Source: Reticulitermes speratus
Taxonomy: Eukaryota > Arthropoda > Insecta > Blattodea > Rhinotermitidae
Length of the DNA stretch: 64,000 nucleotides
Direction: 5' to 3'
Assembly: GCA_021186555.1 (NCBI GenBank)
Contig: JAJKFL010000042.1
Span: 49,677,980 to 49,741,979, forward strand
Part shown: positions 1 to 11,800 of the stretch, in pieces
Layout: each line of letters opens with the position of its first letter
Position numbering within the stretch: position 1 is the first letter of the stretch
Translations under genes and position numbers: made by a program
The notes under the pieces: model-generated
What the model was told of the DNA's origin: nothing
Databases searched by the model: none
What the model saw: the letters and a program-made list of their open reading frames with translations, nothing else

Positions 1-1265
1 ACGCTGTATAATGTTTCTCTCCCAGTACTTCAGTTTCCCCTGTCAGTATCATTCCACCAATGCTCCATACTCATTCATACATCTACCACCAACGCTGTAT
101 AATGTTTCTCTCCCAGTACTTCAGTTTCCCCTGTCAGTATCATTCCACCAAAGCTCCATACTCATTCATACATCTACCACCAACGCTGTATAATGTTTCT
201 CTCCCAGTACTTCAGTTTCCCCTGTCAGTATCATTCCATCAATGCTCCATATTCATTCATACATCTACCACCAACGCTGTATAATGTTTCTCTCCCAGTA
301 CTTCAGTTTCCCCTGTCAGTATCATTCCACCAATGCTCCATACTCATTCATCCATCTACCACCAACGCTGTATAATGTTTCTCTCCCAGTACTTCAGTTT
401 TCCCCTGTCAGTATCATTCCACCAATGCTCCATACTCATTCATCCATCTACCACCAACGCTGTATAATGTTTTTCTCCCAGTACTTCAGTTTCCCCTGTC
501 AGTATCATTCCACCAATGCTCCATACTTATTCATTCATCTACCACCAACGCTGTATAATGTTTCTCTCCCAGTACTTCAGTTTCCCCTGTCAGTATCATT
601 CCACCAATGCTCCATACTCATTCATTCATCTACCACCAACGCTGTATAATGTTTCTCTCCCAGTACTTCAGTTTCCCCTGTCAGTATCATTCCACCAATG
701 CTCCATACTCATTCATTCATCTACCACCAACGCTGTATAATGTTTCTCTCCCAGTACTTCAGTTTTCCCCTGTCAGTATCATTCCACCAATGCTCCATAC
801 TCATTCATACATCTACCACCAACGCTGTATAATGTTTCTCTCCCAGTACTTCAGTTTTCCCTGTCAGTATCATTCCACCAATGCTCCATACTCATTCATA
901 CATCTACCACCGACGCTGTATAATGTTTCTCTCCCAGTACTTCAGTTTCCCCTGTCAGTATCATTCCACCAATGCTCCATACTCAATCATTCATCTACCA
1001 CCAACGCTGTATAATGTTTCTCTCCCAGTACTTCAGTTTTCCCCTGTCAGTATCATTCCACCAATGCTCCATACTCATTCATTCATCTACCACCAACACT
1101 GTATAATGTTTCTCTCCCAGTACTTCAGTTTCCCCTGTCAGTATCATTCCACCAATGCTCCATACTCATTCATTCATCTACCACCAACGCTGTATAATGT
1201 TTCTCTCCCAGTACTTCAGTTTTCCCCTGTCAGTATCATTGCATCAATGCTCTTTACTCATTCAT
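1..1265. repeat. 91 bp tandem array, about 14 copies
   Basis: The unit runs from acgctgtataatg to atctaccacca, and copies differ by single bases. The unit length is 1 mod 3 and the unit has few stops, so overlapping spurious reading frames arise in all three + frames. The array continues off the left edge of the window. Confidence 0.97.
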
Positions 1266-1489
1266 CTATCGCCCATACTATATAATCTTGGGAATTGACA
1301 GCGTCGTTAAATAACACACTTAACACTCAGATTCATCTCCTTTCACCATCAGAACTCCTTATCATCAGGGGGACCTGAAAGTTCCCAAAACATCCGCCTA
1401 CACCAGCTCGCTCTTACCTTTCCTGGTTCTGCTGCTATGTGTTAGTTAGTTAAATGAATTATCTTCAGTTGTGCATTCACCACAAACTA
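1266..1489. other. unique spacer between arrays
   Basis: AT-rich spacer of about 220 bases between two arrays. I see no gene or known element in it. Confidence 0.5.
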
Positions 1490-1810
1490 AATTCACCACT
1501 AATTCCCACTACATATACCACTAATTCCCAATACATATACCACTAATTCCCACTACATATACCACTAATTCCCACTACATATACCACTAATTCCCACTAC
1601 ATATACCACTAATTCCCACTACATATACCACTATTTCCCACTACATATACCACTAATTCCCACTACATATACCACTAATTCCCACTACATATACCACTAA
1701 TTCCACAATACATATACCACTAATTCCCACTACATATACCACTAATTCCCACTACATATACCACTAATTCCCACTACATATACCACTAATTCCCACTACA
1801 TATACCACCA
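1490..1810. repeat. 22 bp tandem array, about 14 copies
   Basis: Unit accactaattcccactacat plus at; mostly identical copies with a few substitutions (ccaatacat, ctatttccc). Confidence 0.96.
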
Positions 1811-2462
1811 GCCTTGTATAGTGACCCCTATTTTTACTCGCCAAACAGTAAAGTCTGACCACACTCAGGCGAGTCAGACTTTCAACCTCCGATTTTAGTC
1901 ACAAAATTCTGTCGATTATTTTCGTTGTTTGGAGTAAACCAAACCCCCTGCATTTGAACTTCAGCAAAAAGTTTATACATGTTTTTGCAAGTCGCAATTT
2001 CAAGGTATTGCCTGTTTTCCATCTGCTTCCTGTTTTTACAACCACAGTGTGGGGTTTCATATAACTGCGGATTTTAATTTGTGTGTGTACACACGTAAAA
2101 ACAGTCGTGGCGTGAGGACGAGACTTCCATGTTGGCTGTAATGGCACTGGGAACCAGTTTTGTGGCTTCCGAATTACCACTGCGGTGGCTACTTTTTAAG
2201 TGTGTGCTTTCTGTCATGTAAAGATGAGAAACTAACATTAACATGAAGTTACGTAAGGAGCCGCAGACAGCAGTGACTGAATGGAGCCCTCTGATTTCTA
2301 AACACTATGAAAGATTCGGTTCGTACATCACAATCAAACTTATTGGTTATCAATGATGTATAGGTTGATAATCGCTGTTTATTGTAAGAATTACTTGTAA
2401 GATATAAATACTGACTGTGGCAAGAGTGGGGCTACAGAGTTTTGTAATAGGCAGGTGGTACA
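1811..2462. other. unassigned stretch
   Basis: No gene, RNA or clear repeat recognised. An open frame on - (1899-2180) has no recognisable product. Confidence 0.4.
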
Positions 2463-3062
2463 TACAGGGTGATTCAGGAGGAAAGGTTAATATATTTGGA
2501 GGTGATATTATCGGTCATTGTGAGAAAAGAGAAGTTTGTACAAACACGTGTTTAATTGTGAATGGTTACCGAGATACAGCTGTTTGAATGTCCAGACCTA
2601 ACTCCGTTACAGTTTTGTTTTTGGGGTTGGATAAAGGACGAAGTTTACAAAACAAAGGTGGATACACAGACGAATTGCTTTGTCACATTTTGGACGCTGC
2701 TGACTGCATAAAGAAACGTGAAGATCAACTCAGACGAACAACACGCGATCTTCGGACACGAGTTGCAAAGTGCACTGAGGTTGACGGTGGGATTTTGGAA
2801 CATTTATTGTGAGCTGTAACAAATGTGTCATTTCTGTTTAATAAATTTGCCATTTTAAACATTAAATTAAAATTAAATTAACATAAACTAATTTCTCCCT
2901 CTTCATTACCATTCACAATGCTTTTGTATCTGCAGATTCAAACAGCTCTATATCGGTAACCATTCAGAATTACACAAATGTTCATATAAACTTTTTTTCT
3001 CACAATGACCGATACTATCACATAACAATATATTGACCTTTCCTTCTGAATCACCCTGTATA
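2463..3062 (+). mobile_element. ~600 bp TIR DNA transposon with transposase remnant
   Basis: Left end tacagggtgattcaggagga mirrors right end tccttctgaatcaccctgta. The inverted arms are about 120 bases (2465-2590 and 2937-3058), with TA at both edges as a likely target duplication. Between the arms, about 2590-2812 translates with frameshifts to a DDE transposase C-terminus: a FCFWGWIKDEVY-like block, then a helical tail, as in Tc1/mariner-superfamily proteins. It is a non-autonomous internal-deletion derivative. Confidence 0.85.
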
Positions 3063-3149
3063 ATAGCCGTCGTGTTTTATAACCATACAGTTTACCGGGG
3101 GACCTGTTTCCTCGTTGATAAAACGGCCTGAGCATAAAGCTGAGTACTC

Positions 3150-3265
3150 ACATCCATCTAGTTTTGAGGTTAAGAATGCGTGGTGTTACACCTCCACTCC
3201 CCCTGTGCCTTCATTGCGCTGTGCTTGATTAAGCACAGGGAAAACTTTATTTTACCCTCGTGGTT
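3150..3265 (+). mobile_element. SINE 3' fragment
   Basis: Shares 'gttaagaatgcgtgg', 'tccactccccctgtgcc' and the downstream tail with the 3' halves of the other tRNA-derived SINEs here, such as 20540-20640. Confidence 0.6.
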
Positions 3266-3630
3266 GGCGAGGGATTGTTGTGTTTGTAGAAGGAAAGGAT
3301 GTTGGGCCCAATTTGTTGAAGTGTTGCACCCTTCTGCTGAACATCCCCCTCCTCTGGTCCTGCTACACCCCCCTCCACTCTGCACGATCTTGCTATACGC
3401 GTTGGAAATCCATGATGACCTCATATATGACGAATGTATTGCAGTTGTTAGTTACGTGAGATGTCACCAGACATGTTGGGAGAGAAAGTACGGCAGTGGT
3501 AGCACAGTTCTGTCCGTGTCAGCTTTTGAACACCTTCACCAGTTCTCACCAAACTTGGTATGAACGTCATACCGTTACACGACACCACAAAACTGGACTA
3601 CCTAATTTCCTGCAACTAATGTTGAGTCGT

Positions 3631-3916
3631 GGGCCGCGATAGCTCAGTCGGTATAGCGACTCGCTACGAGCTGGACGGTCCGGGGATCGAATTCCGGTGG
3701 GGGCGAGATTTTCAGCACCCGTCCAGACCGGCCCTGGGGCCTACCCAGCCTCCTATACAATGGGGACCGGGTCATTCCCTGGGGTAAAGCTGCCGGGGCG
3801 TGAAGTTGACCACCCACCCTCATCTAAAGCCGAGGTTAAAGAAAGAGTACAGCTATATCTCTACTCCCCCTCTGGGCCTTAATGGCGTGTTCTAGGGTGA
3901 ACTTTAGTTTAGTTCA
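3631..3916 (+). mobile_element. tRNA-derived SINE, family A, full length
   Basis: The head gggccgcgatagctcagtcg holds a Pol III A box, and ggggatcgaattcc is the B box. The body runs from 'gcgagattttcagcacccgt' to 'ctctgggccttaatggcgtg'. The same element occurs at 7034, 14331 (-), 18259 and 26265 (truncated). Confidence 0.9.
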
Positions 3917-3964
3917 CTTAATGGCGAGTCAATGGAAACGTTAAACTGCGGAAAAAAAATCGAG

Positions 3965-4924
3965 ACTGTACTGTGTTCAGCTGTAGGACAGCAGGTGATT
4001 AGCATGGGTCCTGAGAGCGTGTTTACTGTGTTCAGCTGTAGGCACAGCAGGTGATTAGCATGGGTCTGAAGCGTTGTACTGTGTTCAGCTGTAGGCACAG
4101 CAGGTGATTAGCATGGGTCTGAAGCGTGTACTGTGTTCAGCTGTAGGCACAGCAGGTGATTAGCATGGGTCTGAAGCGTGTACTGTGTTCAGTTAGTCTG
4201 TAGGCACAGCAGAGGTGATTAGCATGGGTCTGAAGCGTGTACTGTGTTCAGCTGTAGGCACAGCAGGTGATTAGCATGGGTCTGAAGCGTGTACTGTGTT
4301 CAGCTGTAGGCACAGCAGGTGATTAGCATGGGTCTGAAGCGTGTAATGTGTTCAGCTGTAGGCACAGCAGGTGATTAGCATGGGTCTGAAGCGTGTACTG
4401 TGTTCAGTTGTAGGCACAGCAGGTGATTAGCATGGGTCTGAAGCGTGTACTGTGTTCAGCTGTAGGCACAGCAGGTGATTAGCATGGGTCTGAAGCGTGT
4501 ACTGTGTTCAGCTGTAGGCACAGCAGGTGATTAGCATGGGTCTGAAGCGTGTACTGTGTTCAGCTGTAGGCACAGCAGGTGATTAGCATGGGTCTGAAGC
4601 GTGTACTGTGTTCAGCTGTAGGCACAGCAGGTGATTAGCATGGGTCTGAAGCGTGTACTGTGTTCAGCTGTAGGCACAGCAGGTGATTAGCATGGGTCTG
4701 AAGCGTGTACTGTGTTCAGCTGTAGGCACAGCAGGTGATTAGCATGGGTCTGAAGCGTGTACTGTGTTCAGCTGTAGGCACAGCAGGTGATTAGCATGGG
4801 TCTGAAGCGTGTACTGTTGTTCAGCTGTAGGCACAGCAGGTGATTAGCATGGGTCTGAAGCGTGTACTGTGTTCAGCTGTAGGCACAGCAGGTGATTAGC
4901 ATGGGTCTGAAGCGTGTACTGTGT
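3965..4924. repeat. 52 bp tandem array, about 18-19 copies
   Basis: The unit runs from ctgtaggcacagcaggtgat to tactgtgttcag. Copies are nearly identical apart from the first and a few indels (4195, 4817). The flank after the array (4925-5045) and one unit recur as single diverged copies at 32697-32870 and about 36185-36260, so the array arose inside a dispersed element. Confidence 0.96.
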
Positions 4925-5237
4925 GTGGTATATCTGGCAGTGTGTTAAAAAATTACAAAGATGTACTGAATCTGTCTCAACTGAATTACGTGGTAAGAAA
5001 AGTTTGAGGTTTTCATTCAGCTCACCTAGCTACTAGAAACAAAGCGACGGAAGCGCCATCTTGTGAGGTGAGAACCATATTTAATCTAGAGCCTCGAAAT
5101 GACGTAGGCTGCAGAAACAGGTGTTCGATAAGTGTCCAACTTTTGACGGACATAAACTGGCGTGATTACAGCTGAGGAGACTTTGTTTAGCTTTCGGCTG
5201 AGCGACGATAACCAATGAATGGGTGGAGAGCTATTCC

Positions 5238-6425
5238 AATGACTCGACAGCCCCTAGTGGGCCAGGGCCTCCTCATTATCGAGGCTTCACGATCACACTC
5301 AGACACACCACACTCGGTAGGGCTCCTCTGGACGAGGGATCAGCTCGACGCAGAGACCTCTACCTGACAACACACAACACTCACAAGAGACAGATATTAT
5401 ATACTATTTATTACTGCAAGTGGGTTTATACACGGTGACAGTGGTACTACAGTGACAGTGGTAATACAGTGACAGTGGTAATACAGTGACAGTGGTACTA
5501 CAGTGACAGTGGTACTACAGTGGCAGTGGTACTACAGTGGCAGTGGTACTACAGTGGCAGTGGTACTACAGTGGCAGTGGTACTACAGTGGCAGTGGTAC
5601 TACAGTGACAGTGGTACTACAGTGACAGTGGTACTACAGTGACAGTGGTACTACAGTGGCAGTGGTACTACAGTGACAGTGGTACTACAGTGACAGTGGT
5701 ACTACAGTGACAGTGGTACTACAGTGACAGTGGTACTACAGTGACAGTGGTACTACAGTGACAGTGGTACTACAGTGACAGTGGTACTACAGTGGCAGTG
5801 GTACTACAGTGACAGTGGTACTACAGTGACAGTGGTACTACAGTGACAGTGGTACTACAGTGACAGTGGTACTACAGTGACAGTGGTACTACAGTGGCAG
5901 TGGTACTACAGTGACAGTGGTACTACAGTGCAGTGGTACTACAGTGACAGTGGTACTACAGTGACAGTGGTACTACAGTGACATGGTACTACAGTGACAG
6001 TGGTACTACAGTGACAGTGGTACTACAGTGACAGTGGTACTACAGTGACAGTAGTACTACAGTGACACGTAACACAGAATAACATAGATCACAAAAATAA
6101 CACAAAACACTCAAAACAACACACAAACTTACAAAAACAATAAAACACACATACTACAAAAAGAAAAGTAGCTAAGACTAACAGAAAAAGTACCCATGCC
6201 CCCGGCGGGGGTTTTTCTTTTTGGCCTGTCCGGGTTTTTTTTTCCTTTGATCCATTTTTGTACTGTTTAAATCCTTTCGTCCTTCATGTCACTTTACGTT
6301 CCATACTACCGTCCTTACAACAAACACAACACAAACATCCATGACCCCGGCGGGATTCGAACCCGCAATCCCAGCAAGCGAACGGCCTTAGACGGACGCC
6401 TTAAACCGCGCGGCCACTGGGATCG
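5238..6425 (-). mobile_element. SINE family C split by a 17 bp minisatellite
   Basis: On the - strand the tRNA-like head is at 6340-6425 (B box around gggttcgaatcccgcc) and the body is at 5238-5395. Both match the intact + copy at 21001-21248. The two parts are separated by about 940 bases that include the array at 5437-6066 and a purine-poor spacer with a small GC hairpin (6196-6213). Confidence 0.75.
5437..6066. repeat. 17 bp tandem array, about 37 copies
   Basis: Unit gacagtggtactacagt, with an A/G variant at its second base (gacag or ggcag) that comes in runs, which suggests local homogenisation. Confidence 0.97.
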
Positions 6426-6844
6426 TGGGTGGAGATACATCCACATCAAATAGTGGTATTATTTTGGGTTTCTGTACCGTGTGTAATGGTTGAATGCTCC
6501 GACATTTCGGAGGAACGTACTGCCTTTATGTTCAGGGTGACCGAATTCTTTGAAGTGGATGCTTGTTGATACGGAGCAAGAACTGTGTTGGTGTTGATGT
6601 TTGGCCAGTAACCGCTGCGCCAGGCGGGGAGAGAGGATGACGTTGTCCTGAGCTAATGCGAGTGAAGCCTTCCAAGAACAGTCCCCCCCCTCCCCCACTA
6701 TTTGGGCTTCACGAGTGGGTGATGTGCAAATAATGTGGGCAGTGACTGTGGTCCGATGTGAAGCTGCACTTTACACGATTAGCACTTGATGGGTCACAGT
6801 TGGTACCTACTGGGCTGATACAGGTTTGTTTTTGCATCACGAGT
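6426..6844. other. unassigned stretch
   Basis: Apart from the degenerate ribozyme-like core at about 6500-6540 I recognise nothing here. It includes a C-rich run at 6684-6695. Confidence 0.35.
6500..6540 (-). ncRNA. degenerate hammerhead-like core
   Basis: Reverse strand reads CTGAACA, an AGG...CCT stem, then CCGAAATG. It resembles the CTGAAGA-hairpin-GAAAC modules elsewhere in the window but has core changes. Confidence 0.3.
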
Positions 6845-6915
6845 GGAGGTATAGCCCCACTCATTCTTAAACTCGGCACTAGATGGAGTTGAGTGCTGAG
6901 TTTCACGCCCCGTTC
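6845..6915 (-). mobile_element. SINE fragment
   Basis: The reverse complement matches the 3' half of the tRNA-derived SINEs (pieces such as 'gtggaggtatagc' and 'cactagatggag'). Confidence 0.55.
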
Positions 6916-6937
6916 CCTTAACTTATTGAATAGGTCA

Positions 6938-7404
6938 AGGTAAAGGTAAAGTTTACCCTAGTGCAGGCCATAAATGCCCAGAGGGGGGTAGAGATATAGG
7001 TCTACTCTTTCTTTAACCTCGGTACTAGATGGGCCGCGATAGCTCAGTCGGTATAGCGACTCGCTACGAGTGGACGTCCGGGGATCGAATCCGGTGGGGG
7101 CGAGATTTTCAGCACCGTCCAGACCGGCCTGGGGCCTACCCAGCCTCCTGTACAATGGGTACAGGGTCATTCCCGGGGGTAAAGCGGCCAGGGCGTGGCG
7201 TTGACCACCCACCTCATCTATGCCCGGGTTAAAGAAAGAGTAAGCTATATCTCTACTCCCCCTCTGGGCCTTCATGGACTGTTGTAGGGAGAACTTTACC
7301 ATTTACTTACTAGATGGGCGTGGGCGGTCAACGCCACGCCCCGGCGGCTTTATCCCCTGGAAAGAGACCCGGTACCCATTGTATTTTTGAATAGGAGGCT
7401 GGCT
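6938..7404 (-). mobile_element. SINE family A (-), interrupted by a + SINE
   Basis: The 3' half is at 6938-7033 and the next part at 7308-7404, both on the - strand and contiguous in the consensus once the inserted + SINE is removed. It is truncated at its 5' end. Confidence 0.85.
7034..7307 (+). mobile_element. SINE family A nested inside another SINE
   Basis: Full-length + copy with head, B box and body. It is flanked by tactagatggg at 7023-7033 and again at 7308-7318, an 11 bp target-site duplication made of host SINE sequence. Confidence 0.9.
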
Positions 7405-7849
7405 AAACCTCAAAGCAGATCTGGATGATTTAGTGAAGACGGAGGTTTCTTGCGTTCGCCTGAAATCCCATAGCCTGTTCACTGTGCTGACTGCAACATT
7501 CAGGTCGTAAATATGTGTCACTGATGTCTATGTCGTAGGATTGCAAGGCTGTACGAGATATGGTTAGAGCCCCTGCAGTATATGCAGTTCGTGAGACACT
7601 ACCATGTGACTAATGCTGATTAAATTTTGATGCAGTTCGGGTCTGTGAAGTGACTGTTTATCGGAACCCATCACACGCGCTGTGAAAATGAATGAGGCTC
7701 AATACTCATTTAATGAACATCGCTAATGGATTTCTGGCCATAACGCGCACACATTCAAAATGATGTTATTGTGTTTGGACCGTAATGTGAACTGCTGTGT
7801 TGCTTTGTTATACGGCAATTTGTGGTCTGGAGGAACCGTGGACTTGTGA
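7405..7849. other. unassigned stretch
   Basis: No gene or element recognised between the nested SINEs and the 45 bp array. Confidence 0.4.
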
Positions 7850-9985
7850 CAGCGTGCTGATTGAGTGAGTGCTTAGTGTGTGCAGTTGTTGTGACAGTGT
7901 GCTGATTGAGTGAGTGCTTAGTGTGTGCAGTTGTTGTGACAGCGTGCTGATTGAGTGAGTGCTTCGTGTGTGCAGTTGTTGTGACAGTGTGCTGATTACG
8001 TGAGTGCTTCGTGTGTGCAGTTGTTGTGACAGCGTGCTGATTGAGTGAGTGCTTAGTGTGTGCAGTTGTTGTGACAGTGTGCTGATTGAGTGAGTGCTTA
8101 GTGTGTGCAGTTGTTGTGACAGCGTGCTGATTGAGTGAGTGCTTAGTGTGTGCTGTTGTTGTGACAGCGTGCTGATTGAGTGAGTGCTTAGTGTGTGCAG
8201 TTGTTGTGACAGCGTGCTGATTGAGTGAGTGCTTAGTGTGTGCTAGTTGTTGTGACAGCGTGCTGATTGAGTGCTTGTGTGTGCAGTTGTTGTGACAGCG
8301 TGCTGATGAGTGAGTGCTTAGTGTGTGCAGTTGTGACAGCGTGCTGATTGAGTGAGTGCTTAGTGTGTGCAGTTGTTGTGACAGCTGCTGATTGAGTTAG
8401 TGCTTAGTGTGTGCTGTTGTTGTGACAGCGTGCTGATTGAGTGCTTAGTGTGTGCAGTTGTTGTGACAGCGTGTGATTGAGTGCTTCGTGTGTGCAGTTG
8501 TTGTGACAGCGTGCTGATTGAGTGAGTGCTTAGTGTGTGCTGTTGTTGTGACAGCGTGCTGATGAGTGCTTCGTGTGTGCAGTTGTTGTGACAGCGTGCT
8601 GATGAGTGAGTACTTAGTGTGTGCAGTTGTTGTGACAGCGTGCTGATTGAGTGAGTGCTTAGTGTGTGCAGTTGTGACAGCCTGCTGATTGAGTGCTTCG
8701 TGTGTGCAGTTGTGACAGCGTGCTGATTGAGTGAGTGCTTAGTGTGTGCAGTTGTTGTGACAGCGTGCTGATTGAGTGAGTGCTTAGTGTGTGCAGTTGT
8801 GACAGCCTGCTGATTGAGTGCTTAGTGTGTGCTGTGTTGTGACACTGCTGATTGAGTGAGTGCTTAGTGTGTGCAGTTGTTGTGACAGCGTGCTGATTGA
8901 GTGAGTGCTTAGTGTGTGCAGTTGTTGTGACAGCCTGCTGATTGAGTGAGTGCTTAGTGTGTGCAGTTGTTGTGACAGCGTGCTGATTGAGTGAGTGCTT
9001 AGTGTGTGCAGGTTGTGACAGCGTGCTGATTGAGTGAGTGCTTAGTGTGTGCAGTTGTTGTGACAGCGTGCTGATTGAGTGAGTGCTTAGTGTGTGCAGT
9101 TGTTGTGACAGCGTGCTGATTGAGTGAGTGCTTAGTGTGTGCAGTTGTTGTGACAGTGTGCTGATTGAGTGAGTGCTTAGTGTGTGCAGTTGTTGTGACA
9201 GCGTGCTGATTGAGTGAGTGCTTAGTGTGTGCAGTTGTTGTGACAGCGTGCTGATTGAGTGTCTTAGTGTGTGCAGTTGTTGTGACAGCGTGCTGATTGA
9301 GTGCTTAGTGTGTGCAGTTGTTGTGACAGCGTGCTGATTGAGTGAGTGCTTAGTGTGTGCAGTTGTTGTGACAGCGTGCTGATTGTGAGTGCTTAGTGTG
9401 TGCAGTTGTTGTGACAGCGTGCTGATGTGTGAGTGCTTAGTGTGTGCAGTTGTTGTGACAGCGTGCTGATTGAGTGAGTGCTTGTGTGTGCGTTGTTGTG
9501 ACAGCGTGCTGATTGAGTGAGTGCTTAGTGTGTGCATGTTGTTGTGACAGCGTGCTGATTGTGAGTGCTTAGTGTGTGCAGTTGTTGTGACAGCGTGCTG
9601 ATTGAGTGCTGTTAGTGTGTGCAGTTGTTGTGACAGCGTGCTGATTGAGTGAGTGCTTAGTGTGTGCGTTGTTGTGACAGCGTGCTGATTGAGTGAGTGC
9701 TTAGTGTGTGCGTTGTTGTGACAGCGTGCTGATTGAGTGAGTGCTTAGTGTGTGCAGTTGTTGTGACAGCTGCTGTTGATTGAGTGCTTAGTGTGTGCAG
9801 TTGTTGTGACAGCCTGTGATTGATGAGTGCTTAGTGTGTGCTGTTGTTGTGACAGCGTGCTGATTGAGTGAGTGCTTAGTGTGTGCAGTTGTTGTGACAG
9901 CCGTGCTGATTGAGTGAGTGCTTAGTGTGTGCTGTTGTTGTGACAGCGTGCTGATTGAGTGAGTGCTTAGTGTGTGCAGTTACTG
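7850..9985. repeat. 45 bp tandem array, about 48 copies
   Basis: The unit runs from gtgacagcgtgctgattgag to gtgtgtgcagttgtt. Many copies have lost or gained 2-5 bases, especially the doubled 'gagt'. The unit is a multiple of three, so a long spurious frame appears on - (8659-9537). Confidence 0.96.
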
Positions 9986-10104
9986 TTTGCACAGGCCTGT
10001 GAGTTCTTGGTGACGTAGCTTATGGTCTGTTGAATATGTGCCCCAGCCCTGTGTGATGAGTGACGGTGTGTCGTCGATGTGCAGTTCCTTTCACATAGCA
10101 CAAG

Positions 10105-10215
10105 TTGTCACGAACAAGCACTGTGCACCGTTCCTTGTGGTGCACATAGCTACTGGTTGTCATACGAAACACAAACACAGTGCACCGATTCCTTGTGGTG
10201 CACATAGCTACTGAG
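10105..10215. repeat. short direct duplication
   Basis: The block 'acagtgcaccg...ccttgtggtgcacatagctactg' occurs twice about 60 bases apart (10121-10155 and 10179-10213). Confidence 0.7.
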
Positions 10216-10436
10216 TTGTCTGTGGGCACCTCTCGATATGTTTTACTGCCTCTTGTTTCTTGTAAATCCGTTCACTGTTTAAAGCACAATTGCTACTTGC
10301 TGTATTTAGCACACTCTTTAACATCCACAAACTCTGCATTTTATCCACACGTTGTATTTATACGCTCGTTATTGTTCCTACAATAAACAGCGATTATTTC
10401 CCCATGCAGTGTGACGTGACTGTTCCTTAAACAGAA

Positions 10437-10738
10437 ATGTAAAGCAATCCCATTACAGACCTAGACAGGCCCTTAGGGTTCCAGGAGGTTAGGCTCCCAG
10501 ATTTCTAGACAATCGGCACATGAAGGTGGTAAGGTTGTCAGCCCTACTCACCGGCCGACTTTACTCCCTAGGAAATATTCCTGGTACTCATTTCTGTTAG
10601 ATGCTGAGTCAACCCCAGGGCCATAGTGCGACCTAAAGGATTATGTCAATGAAAAATTCCAATGACACCATAGGGAATCGAACCCGCGACCTTCCGGCTT
10701 GTCGCGAGTGCCTCAACCAACTGCGCCACTGCGTGCTC
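10437..10738 (-). mobile_element. tRNA-derived SINE, family D, full length
   Basis: On -, the head contains gcgcagttggttgaggcact and B box gggttcgattccc (10669-10738); the body ends near 10441. taaacagaa at 10428-10436 and 10739-10747 is a 9 bp target-site duplication. A 5'-truncated + copy lies at 46177-46375. Confidence 0.88.
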
Positions 10739-10811
10739 TAAACAGAAGTTGTTTCCTTAGCTGCACAACAATATTGCACTATTATTACATGCAAGTATGA
10801 TACGTATGACC

Positions 10812-10856
10812 TTTTAACACATGTTTTGACCTGTATAGGTCATCTTCAGGTTTATG
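10812..10856 (-). ncRNA. hammerhead-like core, degenerate
   Basis: Reverse strand: CCTGAAGA, stem GACCT/AGGTC, then AAAACATG (first G of GAAA lost) and a 'ttaaaagg' tail shared with the better copies at 58 kb. Same family, probably inactive. Confidence 0.45.
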
Positions 10857-11079
10857 CTGTAACGTAATGCGGGTTTTGGTTTATTGTGTATCTACTTACA
10901 CGGTAGTTCTTGCCGTCGTGGTGTGTGTAGTGGATTGGGTTGCCTGTGTGGTGGGTGTTTTCTTGGATGTCTGTGAGTATCGTATCAGACGTCGCGTTTT
11001 TGGTGACGATGTGGTTATCGTGTAAGTTTTTTTTTTTTTTGCTGAGGTTATATGTGTAAAATTTTTCCACGGTGTTCAA

Positions 11080-11440
11080 AGTTATAGATTCCGAAACGTC
11101 GAAGTTCTAGGCCATGGGCGTCCAAACTTTTTATGGCAAAGGGCCACACGTAGAAAAAGAACAGTAAGTTATAACTGTAAGTAAGTAAATAACAGTAATT
11201 GCCTAAATTATTTTGTATACATATTTCGAAAAGGGGGGAGGTAGGATTGAATTAATTAGAACTCCGTTATTTACAAACAAATTGTATTATTGAAACTATT
11301 CAGGTGCCCGAGGGCCGCAAATACATTCCTCTACGGCCGCATGTTGGTCAGCCCTGTTCTAGGCCATCATGACGCAGTTTGTTGTCCAAGGAATTTTTGG
11401 AATGTGAATTTGAGGCACAGTCTAGCGAAACGCGCTCATT
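11080..11440. other. unassigned repeat-like stretch
   Basis: Contains 'ccgaaacgtcgaagttctag' and a segment around 11110-11360 about 'gggccacacg/gggccgcaaa' with the look of an old dispersed repeat. No product recognised. Confidence 0.35.
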
Positions 11441-11800
11441 AATTTAACAGCTTGTGCCGTCCGTCTGTCCGTCCGTATGCCCTCGTGCGATGTGAAGACA
11501 CAACACAGACGTACAGAAAACAGATCTTGACCGGGAAGGGAAATGGAAAACAGTTAGAAGTGAAAAGAGACGGACAGATACATTATAACAGTTCAGTTTC
11601 GGGAAGGGATGTGGCAGGAGGCGGTCGTGACCCAATTTGAGGCACTCTCCTGACATTTGCCTGGAGGTAGTGAGGAAAACCGCGAAAAATCTCAGGATAG
11701 CCAGTGACTTGTCCGAGATACGAATATGGGACCTCCAGAGAAGGAAGCAGGGAATGCCAACCTCACAGGACTGCAACGGTCGTGTTTTAATGCATTATTT
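11440..11800 (+). mobile_element. fragment of a dispersed repeat
   Basis: Shares the order 'aggaagcggtcgtg', 'aggatagcc' and 'gggacc' with 14760-14890, so both are copies of one dispersed element, perhaps a retroelement. Neither keeps an open frame of useful length. Confidence 0.45.

Noticed and set aside
1-1265. CRISPR-like regular repeats
   Set aside because: The arrays are head-to-tail with no unique spacers, and the genome is eukaryotic.
8659-9537. 292-codon - frame rich in His, Ser and Thr
   Set aside because: The 45 bp array is a multiple of three and happens to lack stops on this strand.
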